DNA from: Methylobacteriaceae bacterium
GTDB taxonomy: Bacteria > Pseudomonadota > Alphaproteobacteria > Rhizobiales > Beijerinckiaceae
Reading direction: 5' to 3'
Assembly: GCA_947444195.1 (NCBI GenBank)
Contig: CANEZL010000009.1
Span: 82,908 to 146,907 of the forward strand
DNA length: 64,000 bases
A model generated the notes under the pieces. It was not told the DNA's origin, ran no database searches, and was given only the letters and a program-made list of their open reading frames with translations. Positions 8,814 through 16,243 of this stretch are shown one piece after another (position 1 is the stretch's first letter; the number at the start of each line of letters is the position of its first letter). A program made the translations under genes and the position numbers.

Positions 8814-9302
8814 ATGCGCCGTCTTCTCTCCCGCCCGGCCGCGGCCCTTCTGACCGTCGCGGCGCTCGCGCCCCAGCTCGGCGGCGCGCCCGCCGCCGCC
8901 GAGGCGCTGCCGGTCGTCACCGTGTTCGTCGACAACGCCAAGGTGATGCGGCTGCCGGAGAAGACGCAGACCGTCGTCGTCGGCAACCCGATCATCGCCG
9001 ACGTGACGCTGCAGAAGAACGGCGTCCTGGTGCTGACGGGCAAGAGCTTCGGCTCCACCAACCTCATCGCCCTCGACGCGAACGGCGCCATGATCGCGGA
9101 GACGCTGATTCGGGTGGACGCCTCGCAGGCCTCGGTGGTGACCGTGCAGCGGGGAGCCCTGGAGCGGAACTCCTATTCCTGCACGCCGGTCTGCCAGCCC
9201 TCCGCGCAGCTCGGCGACGGGGCGGAGTATTTCGGTCAGGTCAGCGGCCAGGCCGACCAGCGCCGCAAGCTCGCGGTGGGCGCCACCGCGCCCGAGCGGT
9301 AG
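8814..9302 (+). CDS. Secreted pilus assembly protein N-terminal domain protein
   Basis: A 162-residue protein with a signal peptide (MRRLLSRPAAALLTVAALA, cleavage near PAAAEALP). One domain follows that resembles the N-terminal pilus-assembly domain of CpaC/RcpA secretins: VFVDNAKVMRLPEKTQTVVV, GNPIIADVTLQKNG and TGKSFGSTNLIALDANG match the order seen in CpaC here. There is no secretin core. The tail has a Cys pair (SCTPVC). It is divergent from flp, so a periplasmic accessory role in Flp pilus assembly is likely but inferred. ATG at 8814. Confidence 0.82.
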   Translation: MRRLLSRPAAALLTVAALAPQLGGAPAAAEALPVVTVFVDNAKVMRLPEKTQTVVVGNPIIADVTLQKNGVLVLTGKSFGSTNLIALDANGAMIAETLIRVDASQASVVTVQRGALERNSYSCTPVCQPSAQLGDGAEYFGQVSGQADQRRKLAVGATAPER

Positions 9303-9458
9303 GGGATCCGCGCCGCGCCCGGGCGTCGTCCGCGGCGGCCCCGGCGCTTCCTCGGTCCGGATCGCGCATCGGGGCGGAGGGCGTACAGCCGGCGCGGTCG
9401 CGGGCCGGCGGGTCGATCGGGTCCGGTGAGGCGGGCGACCGACGGGTCGGCCTCTTCC

Positions 9459-10193
9459 TCAGACCGCGCCGCCGTTGGCGCGCAGGACCTGGCCGTTCAC
9501 CCAGCCGCCGTCCGGTCCGACCAGGAAGGCGATGGCGGCGGCGATGTCGTCGGGCTCGCCGAGACGGCCGAGGGGAATCATCTTCGTCACCTGCGCGACC
9601 TGCTCGTCGGTCTTGTCTCCGAGGAACAGCTTGGTGGCGACCGGCCCGGGCGCGATGGCGTTCACCGTGATCTTCCGCGGCCCGAGTTCCTTGGCCAGGA
9701 TACGCGTCATCGCCTCCACCCCGGCCTTGGTCGCGGCATAGACGCCGTAGGTCGGCTGGTAGAGGCCGACGACGCTCGACGAGAAGCTGACGATGCGCCC
9801 ACCCTCCCGGATGCGGCGCGCGCCCTCGCGCAGGCCGTTGAACACCCCCTTGAGGTTCACGGCGACATGCCGGTCGAACAGGGCGTCGTCCGCCTCGGCG
9901 AGGGGCGACAGCGTCATGATGCCCGCATTGTTGACGAGGACGTCGACCCTGCCGAAGGCCCGTTCCGTCTCGTCGAACAGGCCGGCGACGGCCGCCGGGT
10001 CGCTGACGTCGGCTCGAACCGCGACGGCGCGTCCACCCCGCGCGACGATCTTGTCCGCCAGCGCGCGCGCCGGCGCCTCGTTGCCGGCGTAGTCGATCGT
10101 GATCGCGAAGCCGTCCCGCGCCAACCGCTCGGCGACGACCGCGCCGATGCCCTGCGAGGCCCCGGTGACGATGGCGGATCGGGTCGCTTCCAT
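9459..10193 (-). CDS. SDR family oxidoreductase
   Basis: A 244-residue classical short-chain dehydrogenase/reductase. The cofactor motif TGASQGIG is at about residue 10, NNAG at about 89, and the catalytic pair in YAATK at about 155 with the upstream Ser in VSFSSSVVG. The C-terminus (GGWVNGQVLRANGGAV) is typical of FabG-like enzymes. The substrate cannot be read from sequence. Start ATG at 10193 (MEATRSAIVTGAS); the in-frame extension upstream is Arg/Pro-rich and lies in the intergenic gap. Confidence 0.92.
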   Translation of the reverse strand: MEATRSAIVTGASQGIGAVVAERLARDGFAITIDYAGNEAPARALADKIVARGGRAVAVRADVSDPAAVAGLFDETERAFGRVDVLVNNAGIMTLSPLAEADDALFDRHVAVNLKGVFNGLREGARRIREGGRIVSFSSSVVGLYQPTYGVYAATKAGVEAMTRILAKELGPRKITVNAIAPGPVATKLFLGDKTDEQVAQVTKMIPLGRLGEPDDIAAAIAFLVGPDGGWVNGQVLRANGGAV

Positions 10194-10422
10194 GCCTGTT
10201 CTCCTCGGACGGCGCCGGCGGCTCCTGCCACCGGAACTCGCTCCGGTGCAGGCATCTGGGCCGGTCCCGCCCGGCCGCCATCGCGCCCGGTGCGTTTGCG
10301 CGGTTCCGCGATACGCGATCGCGTTTCCACGATGATGCCGAGCCTGGAACACCGTCCCGAAAGGCGGTCGCGGGCTCCCGGAGAAAGACGGTGCAGGATC
10401 GGAAGCCTGGCGCTCCGGCCGC

Positions 10423-11013
10423 TCATCCCGTGGCCAGAAGGCCGTCGGCGAGGCAGCGGAACGCGCCGATGGCCTTGTGGAGGACGGCGCGGGGGTCGTC
10501 GGAGGCGGCGACCCAGAGGGCGGCGTTGAGCGCGGCTCCGTTGATCAGGCGCGCCGCGGCCTCGGCATCCACCGGTCGCAGCGTTCCCGCATCCACCAGC
10601 GCCTGGATCGTCTCCGTCGTCGCACGCAGGCACGCGGTCTGCCCCGGCCACTGCGAAGGGTCGCCGAGCACCGCCGGGCCGTCGAGGAGCATGACCCGCT
10701 GGATCTCCGGCTCCAGGGCCAGCTCGATATAGGCGACGTTCTCCTCCAGGAAGCCGAGCCAGGGCGTGGCGGCCCGGGCCCGCGCGGCCCGCGCCCTGGC
10801 CACCATCTCGGCATCGAGCTGCGCGATCACGGCGCGCAGCAAGCCCTTCTTGTCGCCGAAATTGTGATAGAGCGCCCCGCGCGTGAGCCCGGCCGCGCCG
10901 GTCAGCTCGTCCATCGAGGCCGCCGCATAGCCCTTCTCGGCGAAGGCCGTCCGGGCCGCCCGGATCAGCTTGGCCCGGGTCTCCTCCATCCCCTGCGCGC
11001 GTCGTCCCGACAC
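10423..11013 (-). CDS. TetR/AcrR family transcriptional regulator
   Basis: A TetR repressor of 196 residues from the GTG at 11013, which has a well-spaced GGAGG 8 bases upstream. An ATG at 11037 would add 8 residues but lies inside an operator. The helix-turn-helix reads MDELTGAAGLTRGALYHNFG followed by DKKGLL; the C-terminal ligand domain resembles the TetR_C_33 type (QRVMLLDGPAVLGDPSQWPG). It is divergent from the RidA-like gene at 11158, and three copies of one palindrome fill the gap. It probably represses both genes until an unknown small ligand binds. Confidence 0.9.
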   Translation of the reverse strand: MSGRRAQGMEETRAKLIRAARTAFAEKGYAAASMDELTGAAGLTRGALYHNFGDKKGLLRAVIAQLDAEMVARARAARARAATPWLGFLEENVAYIELALEPEIQRVMLLDGPAVLGDPSQWPGQTACLRATTETIQALVDAGTLRPVDAEAAARLINGAALNAALWVAASDDPRAVLHKAIGAFRCLADGLLATG

Positions 11014-11035
11014 CGTTCTCGCCTCCGCCGCTCGC

Positions 11036-11099
11036 ATACGCCCCGTATACCTGTTGACATACGGGGCGTATGTGACGATTGTCTGCATACGCGACGTAT
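11036..11099. promoter_or_regulatory. Three-copy TetR operator, consensus ATACGNNNCGTAT
   Basis: Three palindromes share the pattern ATACG-N3-CGTAT: 11036-11048, 11059-11071 and 11087-11099. The first two also form one perfect 14-base inverted repeat (11035-11048 with 11059-11072). A TTGACA box on the plus strand (11054-11059) lies between the first two. The position between divergent TetR and RidA-like genes makes these the obvious operators. Binding itself is inferred. Confidence 0.8.
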
Positions 11100-11157
11100 A
11101 TGAGCGTGGATCAGCCGCCGGGGAAGGACCTCCGGCGCGCCCATGAGGAGACAGGAC

Positions 11158-11556
11158 ATGTCCAAGCGCGACGCGGTGTTTCCGCCGGGCCGGCAGGCCC
11201 TCTACGACAAGCACCGCTACTCCGCCGCCATCCGCTCGGGGAATCTCCTGTTCGTCTCGGGGCAAGTCGGCAGCCGTGAGGACGGCTCCCCAGAGCCCGA
11301 TTTCGCCGCGCAGGTCCGGCAGGCCTTCGACCGGCTGAACGCGGTGCTGCAGGCGGCGGGGTGCAGCTTCGACGACGTGGTGGACGTGACGACCTTCCAC
11401 ACCGATCCGGAGACGCAGTTCGAGACCGTGATGGCGGTGCGCGACAGCGTGATCGGCGCGCCGCCCTATCCCAACTGGACCGCCGTCGGCGTGACTTGGC
11501 TCGCGGGTTTCGACTTCGAGATCAAGGTCATCGCCCGCATTCCCGAGCCGGCCTGA
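11158..11556 (+). CDS. RidA family (YjgF/UK114) protein
   Basis: A 132-residue single-domain RidA-like protein. The fold markers are visible: YSAAIRSGNLLFVSGQVG, VRQAFDRLNAVLQAAGCSFDDVV and the terminal PPYPNWTAVGVTWLAGFDFEIKVI. In RidA the conserved Arg near residue 105 deaminates enamine/imine intermediates. No Arg is seen at that place here (NWTAVG), so this may be another subfamily without deaminase activity. The start is ATG 11158, preceded by GAGGAGACAGG; an upstream ATG at 11143 lacks such a site. Likely controlled by the divergent TetR regulator. Confidence 0.88.
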   Translation: MSKRDAVFPPGRQALYDKHRYSAAIRSGNLLFVSGQVGSREDGSPEPDFAAQVRQAFDRLNAVLQAAGCSFDDVVDVTTFHTDPETQFETVMAVRDSVIGAPPYPNWTAVGVTWLAGFDFEIKVIARIPEPA

Positions 11557-11589
11557 GCCGGGCATGACGATGCGACCGGTGGGAGCGGA

Positions 11590-12471
11590 TCAGCCGTCCT
11601 GGGGCGGATGGCGCTCCGCGCCCTCGGATCGCCCGGTCAGAACGTCGATGAAGGCCCGCAACCCCGCGGGGACGTGGCGGTGACCGGCATAGTAGAGGCA
11701 GAGGCCCGCCACCGGCGGGGACCACGCGTCGAGAACGATGGCGAGTCGGCCGGCCCGGAGCAGGGTGCGGGCGGCCTGCTCCGGCACGTAGGCGATGCCG
11801 AGCCCGGCGGCGGCGGCCTCGACCATCAGGCCGTTGTGGTTCAGCGTCAGCGCGCCCGGCACCTCGACGGCCGATTCCTGCCCGTGCCGCTCGAATTCCC
11901 ACCGATACGAGCGGCCGCTCGGCATCCGGTGGCGGATGCAGCGGTGCCGGTGGAGGTCGTCGGGCGTGAGCGGGGTGCCGTGGTTGCGCAGGTAGGCCGG
12001 CGAGGCCACCGCGACGAAGCGGGCCGGGCCGCCGAACGGCACCGCGACCATGTCCTGCGGCACGGCCTCGGCGAAGCGGATCCCGGCGTCGAAGCCGTGC
12101 GCGACGATGTCGACGAGGCGCCCGTCGACGACGAGGTCGAGCGCCATCCGGGGGTGGCGCGCCAGGAAGGTCGGCACCGTGTCCTGCAGGAGCAGGCGGG
12201 CGGCCGTCTCGCTGGCGTTGATCCGCAGGGTGCCCGACAGGCTGCCCAGATCCTCGCCGAATCCGTCGAGGGCACGGTCGAGATCGGCCAGGACCGGGCC
12301 GATGCGCCGCAGCAGGCTCGCGCCCGCCTCCGTCGGTGCCACGCTCCGGGTCGTCCGGTGCAGCAGGCGCTGGCCGAGCTGCCGCTCCAGGGACAGCACC
12401 GCGTGGCTGAGCGCCGAGCGCGACAGCCCGAGCGCGTCGGCCGCGCGGGTGAAGCTGCGGTGCTTCGCCAC
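11590..12471 (-). CDS. LysR family transcriptional regulator (start uncertain)
   Basis: A LysR regulator of about 293 residues from the GTG at 12471. The winged helix-turn-helix (RSFTRAADALGLSRSALSHA) and LLHRTTRSVAPTEAG are followed by a LysR substrate domain of the type seen in GntR/DsdC-like relatives (GRLVDIVAHGFDAGIRF). The in-frame sequence continues upstream with good homology to LysR N-termini (DKPTLSDLAALAAVAKHRSF) but has no ATG, GTG or TTG before a stop. An ATC at 12511-12513 with GAGGGA nine bases upstream sits where the start is expected. The target is unknown; the divergent secreted protein is a candidate. Confidence 0.88.
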   Translation of the reverse strand: MAKHRSFTRAADALGLSRSALSHAVLSLERQLGQRLLHRTTRSVAPTEAGASLLRRIGPVLADLDRALDGFGEDLGSLSGTLRINASETAARLLLQDTVPTFLARHPRMALDLVVDGRLVDIVAHGFDAGIRFAEAVPQDMVAVPFGGPARFVAVASPAYLRNHGTPLTPDDLHRHRCIRHRMPSGRSYRWEFERHGQESAVEVPGALTLNHNGLMVEAAAAGLGIAYVPEQAARTLLRAGRLAIVLDAWSPPVAGLCLYYAGHRHVPAGLRAFIDVLTGRSEGAERHPPQDG

Positions 12472-12620
12472 CGCGGCGAGAGCGGCGAGATCGGACAGGG
12501 TCGGCTTGTCGATTGGTGCGGATCCCTCACCAAGTCATGCGGATTGGCGAGGCTAGTTCACATCGTGACCGACGACCAGATGGAGAACGACGCGCAGGCC
12601 ATCCAGCAGGAGGAAGCCCC

Positions 12621-13190
12621 GTGCGCCGATTTCCCTTGGACAGCCGGAGACGCAGGATGCCCCTCTCGCCCCTCGCCGCGCCCCTCGCCGCGCCGCTTGC
12701 CGTGCCCCTTGCCGTGCCCCTCCTCGCCGCCGCGCTCGCCGCGACGTCGGCGGCCCGGGCCGAACCGGCCAACCAGCTGCTCGGGACGTGGCGCATGGTG
12801 TCGGCGCAGATCGATCCGGACGGCCGGAACCGGCCGGCCTACGGTGCCCGGCCGAACGGATTGCTGGTCTTCACGCCCGGCATGCGCTTCATCGAGGTTC
12901 TCACCGATTCCGACGTGCCGCGCTTCGCCTCCGAGGCGCGGGGCGCGGGCACGGCGGAGGAGAACCGCGCGGCCATGGCCCGCAATATCGGGTTCTTCGG
13001 GACCTACACGGTGGACGCGGCCGGGGCCTTCAGCGGCAACCGCGTGGAGGGCTCGACCTTCCCCAACTGGGTCGGCGACGTGCGCACGACCCGGGAGCTG
13101 CAACTCGTCGTCGAGGGCGACCGGATGCGGGAATCGTTCCGGCGGCCGGACGGCACCCGGATCGCCATCACCTGGGAGCGCCTGCGCTGA
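12621..13190 (+). CDS. Secreted lipocalin-like domain protein
   Basis: A 189-residue exported protein read from GTG 12621, which has AGGAGGAA about six bases upstream; ATG 12657 is the alternative. A basic N-terminus (SRRRR) precedes a long hydrophobic signal made of repeated LAAP/LAVP units and a cleavage site near ARAEP. The mature part begins NQLLGTWRMVSAQIDPDG and ends RIAITWERL, the pattern of the lipocalin-like (DUF-type) small secreted family. Ligand unknown. It is divergent from the LysR gene and 53 bases upstream of the AraC regulator. Confidence 0.8.
   Translation: MRRFPLDSRRRRMPLSPLAAPLAAPLAVPLAVPLLAAALAATSAARAEPANQLLGTWRMVSAQIDPDGRNRPAYGARPNGLLVFTPGMRFIEVLTDSDVPRFASEARGAGTAEENRAAMARNIGFFGTYTVDAAGAFSGNRVEGSTFPNWVGDVRTTRELQLVVEGDRMRESFRRPDGTRIAITWERLR
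12669..12716 (+). repeat. Four tandem 12-base units in a signal-peptide coding region
   Basis: Two exact CCCCTCGCCGCG units are followed by CCGCTTGCCGTG and CCCCTTGCCGTG. They encode PLAA PLAA PLAV PLAV within the signal peptide of the lipocalin-like protein. The unit is a multiple of three, so copy changes would lengthen or shorten the hydrophobic core without a frameshift. Confidence 0.85.
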
Positions 13191-13243
13191 GCGGGCTGCC
13201 TCCATCCATCCTGGGCGGCAGGGAACCGGACCCGGCAGGCACC

Positions 13244-14182
13244 ATGGCGATCACCGAAACCTACGCCGAGGCCAGCACCCGCTGCGCCGCCGCCAAGCCC
13301 AACCGCCTCGTCCGCTCCAGCAGGAGTGCCGGCTGGACCGCCCTGCTTCTCGACGAGCACGAGGGGCGCGGTCGCAGCGAGGTCTTCGAGACCGGTGTGA
13401 CCCCGGACGTGACCCTGGTCGTGGCGACGCGCGGCGCGCATCGCGTCGAGGTGTTCAAGCACGGCCGCTGGAACGGGGCGGTCTACCGGCCGGGAGCCGC
13501 CGGCCTCACGCCGCCCCATGAGGCGACGCGCCTGCGCTGGAACGGCGTGCCCGACCCGGAGCCCTTCCGGACCGCCAACCTGTACCTGCCCGCCGGCCTG
13601 ATCGAGGCGACCGCCGACGAGTACCGCCGGATCGGCAGCGCATCCCCCGCGCGGCCCCTGTCCGTGCTCGTCTTCCGCGATCCCGTGATCGCCGCCTGCG
13701 TGACGGGTCTCCTCGGCGCCCTGGATGTCGGAGCCCCCGATCTCTACGCCGAGCAGGCCGGGCGCTGGCTCGCCGCGCACCTGCTCTCGCAGCATGCGGG
13801 CCACTGGCGCGAGGCCGAGGAGACCCGCCGGCCCGGGATCATCACCGACCGGCGCATGGCCCGCGTGCTCGATCTCATGAGCGCCCATCTCGGCGAGCCG
13901 CTGACCCTGGGGCGGCTGGCGCGCGAGGCCGGCATCAGCGTCCACCATTTCGGGCGCCGCTTCCGCGAGCAGTTCGGCCGGACGCCGAGTACGTACTTGA
14001 CGCGGATGCGGATGGACGCGGCACAACGCCTTCTGCGCACGACCGACCTGCCCGTCGCCGAGATCGCCCACGCCTGCGGCTACACGCGCCCGGCCGCCTT
14101 CACGGCGGCGTTCCTTCGCCACGCGGGCGCGACCCCGACTGCCTATCGGCTGGCGCGCGCCTCGTCCCCGACGCGGGGGTGA
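13244..14182 (+). CDS. AraC family transcriptional regulator
   Basis: A 312-residue regulator starting at ATG 13244 (MAITETYAEASTRC). The N-terminal half is a cupin-like sensor domain (HRVEVFKHGRWNGAVYRPGA). The C-terminal AraC domain has two helix-turn-helix motifs: LTLGRLAREAGISVHHFGRR and VAEIAHACGYTRPAAFTAAF, with the linker FGRTPSTYLTRMRMDAAQRL. Residues between, with LYEQ-like helices, are typical of the AraC_N/cupin group. It follows the lipocalin-like gene in the same direction; targets are unknown. An upstream in-frame extension overlaps that gene and was rejected. Confidence 0.9.
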   Translation: MAITETYAEASTRCAAAKPNRLVRSSRSAGWTALLLDEHEGRGRSEVFETGVTPDVTLVVATRGAHRVEVFKHGRWNGAVYRPGAAGLTPPHEATRLRWNGVPDPEPFRTANLYLPAGLIEATADEYRRIGSASPARPLSVLVFRDPVIAACVTGLLGALDVGAPDLYAEQAGRWLAAHLLSQHAGHWREAEETRRPGIITDRRMARVLDLMSAHLGEPLTLGRLAREAGISVHHFGRRFREQFGRTPSTYLTRMRMDAAQRLLRTTDLPVAEIAHACGYTRPAAFTAAFLRHAGATPTAYRLARASSPTRG

Positions 14183-14504
14183 CGATGCGGATGCCCGTCC
14201 CGTGCAAGAGCGCGCGCCATGACAAGGGCTTGGACCGACGCTCGGTTGCGACGCGATCGGGCGCGGCTTCACGGCATCCGGCACTTGATTTTCCGGGATG
14301 TACGCTCCCGAGGTATGCGCTTCCGCACCGTTCAGGGGCCGTACCTTATTGAAGATGGCCGGGCGCGGATCTATGAGCACTCCACGAAAGCCATGCTGCG
14401 TTGCCGCGAGCACCGGGTGTCTCGGCCGATCGGGCTCCGGCGAAGTGGCCGCGGCCGGCCACGAGGGCAGTGGCGGCTTTCCCGTTTGGTGAGGGGAACG
14501 ATCG
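14183..14504. other. Gene-free stretch upstream of manC
   Basis: This 322-base gap carries no ORF with coding character. It is more AT-rich around 14285-14360 than its surroundings, as expected for the manC promoter. No operator, riboswitch or terminator could be defined. Confidence 0.4.
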
Positions 14505-15941
14505 ATGTCGCAGGAAGCGGTGAACGGTGGCATTCGGCCGGTGATCCTCTGCGGCGGCTCGGGCACGCGCCTGTGGCCGGCCTCGCGGGCGAGCATGCCC
14601 AAGCAGTTCGCGCGCCTCGTCGATCCGGAGAGCTCGACCTTCCAGGCCACCGCCCTGCGCGTGGCCGAGCCCGGCCTGTTCGGGCGGCCCGCGGTGATCG
14701 CCGCCGCCGATGCGCGCTTCATCGTCGCCGAGCAGCTCGCCGAGGTCGGGCTTCCCGCCGACATCCTCCTCGAACCCCAGGGTCGCGACTCCGCCGCCGC
14801 GGTCGCGGTGGCGGCCCTGCACGCCGCCGAGAGCGATCCGCGGGCGGTGGTGCTCATCATGGCCGCCGATCACGTCATCGGTGAGCCGGAGGCCTTCCGC
14901 GCGGCCGTCGCCGCCGCCGCCGTCGGCGCGCGCGCCGGCCAGATCATGACCCTCGGGATCGAGCCGACCCGCCCGGCCACGGACTACGGCTACATCCGCC
15001 GCGGCGCCCCCCTCGGGCAGGCGCCGGGAGCCTACGCGGTCGAGCGCTTCGTGGAGAAGCCCGACGCGGCCGGGGCCGAGACCCTGATCGCCGACGGTGC
15101 CCTGTGGAACTCCGGCTACTTCCTGTTCCGCGCCGACGTGATGCTGGAGGAGCTCGAGGCCCACGCCCCCGAGGTGCTGCAGGGCGCGCGCGCCGCGCTG
15201 GCGGCGGCGACCACCGATCTCGACTTCGTCCGCCTCGACCAGGCGGCCTTCGCGGCCTGCCCGAAGATCTCCATCGATTACGCGGTGATGGAGCGGACCG
15301 CCCATGCGGGCGTGCTGCCGGTCTCCTTCTCCTGGTCGGACGTGGGCACCTGGGACGCCGTCTGGCAGGTGCTGGAGCGGGACGCCTCGGGCAACGCCCT
15401 GCGCGGCCGGGTGGAGCTGATCGGGACGCGCGACAGCCTGGTGCACAGCACGGGCGAGGGCCTGACCACGGTGGTCGGCCTCTCGGACGTGGTGGTGGTG
15501 TCGACGCCCGACGCGGTCCTCGTGGCCTCGAAGGCCCATTCGGGCCAGGTCAAGCAGCTCGTCGGGCAGCTCCAGGCCAAGGCGCATCCGGAGGCCGACG
15601 CGCATCTGCGCATGTATCGGCCCTGGGGCTGGTATCAGCGCATCGACATCGGCGAGCGCTTCCAGGTGAAGCGCATCCAGGTGGTGCCCGGGGGCCGGCT
15701 CTCCCTGCAGAAGCACTTCCACCGGGCCGAGCACTGGGTGGTGGTGCGCGGCACGGCCGAGGTGACCATCGACGACCGCGTGGTGCTGGTGCACGAGAAC
15801 GAGGCGGTCTACCTGCCGATCGGCTCGATGCACCGCCTCGCCAATCCCGGCAAGATCCCCCTCGAACTCATCGAGGTGCAGGTGGGCTCCTACACGGGCG
15901 AGGACGACATCATCCGCGTCGAGGACGTCTACGGCCGCTGA
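14505..15941 (+). CDS. manC: Mannose-1-phosphate guanylyltransferase / mannose-6-phosphate isomerase
   Basis: A 478-residue bifunctional type II enzyme (ManC/AlgA/CpsB family). The nucleotidyltransferase domain has VILCGGSGTRLWPASR at about residue 13 and MPKQFARL, then FVEKPDA and NSGYFLFRAD. The C-terminal cupin isomerase domain has RPWGWYQRIDIGERFQVKRI, the metal-binding QKHFHRAEHW and HENEAVYLPIGSMHRL. It makes GDP-mannose from fructose 6-phosphate-derived mannose phosphates for surface polysaccharide. It stands alone here, without other polysaccharide genes nearby. Confidence 0.95.
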   Translation: MSQEAVNGGIRPVILCGGSGTRLWPASRASMPKQFARLVDPESSTFQATALRVAEPGLFGRPAVIAAADARFIVAEQLAEVGLPADILLEPQGRDSAAAVAVAALHAAESDPRAVVLIMAADHVIGEPEAFRAAVAAAAVGARAGQIMTLGIEPTRPATDYGYIRRGAPLGQAPGAYAVERFVEKPDAAGAETLIADGALWNSGYFLFRADVMLEELEAHAPEVLQGARAALAAATTDLDFVRLDQAAFAACPKISIDYAVMERTAHAGVLPVSFSWSDVGTWDAVWQVLERDASGNALRGRVELIGTRDSLVHSTGEGLTTVVGLSDVVVVSTPDAVLVASKAHSGQVKQLVGQLQAKAHPEADAHLRMYRPWGWYQRIDIGERFQVKRIQVVPGGRLSLQKHFHRAEHWVVVRGTAEVTIDDRVVLVHENEAVYLPIGSMHRLANPGKIPLELIEVQVGSYTGEDDIIRVEDVYGR

Positions 15942-16243
15942 GGACCGGCTCGGCGGAATACCGGCCGCGCGATCGACCCGGGCTCACCGAACCCGCCTCC
16001 GTCTCGGAGGCCCCTTGCTCGGGCAGGGGCCCCTGGACCGAGGCGGGCCGCGTATTGCGGGCCCGCATGCTCGACACGGCCGCGGATGGGTCGTGACGCG
16101 CGCAAGGTGGCGAAGGCAGCGCCGCGCCGCAAGGCTAACATTTAACGTTAAGCCGCGCTTAAGATCTTACCTTCATTGTCGGGGCGTCATACCCGAGCCG
16201 GTCAATACAGCTTCCGGCACGCTTTCGAGTGAAGGAAACGTTA
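15942..16243. other. Intergenic region before the first porin gene
   Basis: A 302-base gap. GGCCCCT (16009-16015) pairs with AGGGGCC (16025-16031) as a weak hairpin after manC. From about 16130 the sequence turns AT-rich and contains a TTAA-N7-TTAA element, so this part is probably the porin promoter. No gene is seen. Confidence 0.45.
16148..16162 (+). promoter_or_regulatory. Candidate CtrA-binding site (TTAA-N7-TTAA)
   Basis: The 15 bases TTAAGCCGCGCTTAA match the full CtrA consensus TTAA-N7-TTAA. A further TTAA (16142-16145) is adjacent, forming the palindrome TTAACGTTAA. The site is about 82 bases before the porin start codon. CtrA is the known alphaproteobacterial cell-cycle regulator; binding here is inferred from the match only. 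Confidence 0.45.

Noticed and set aside
16229..16231. GTG start for the first porin
   Set aside because: The ATG at 16244 has AAGGAA at proper distance; the GTG has no comparable site. It remains a weak alternative.
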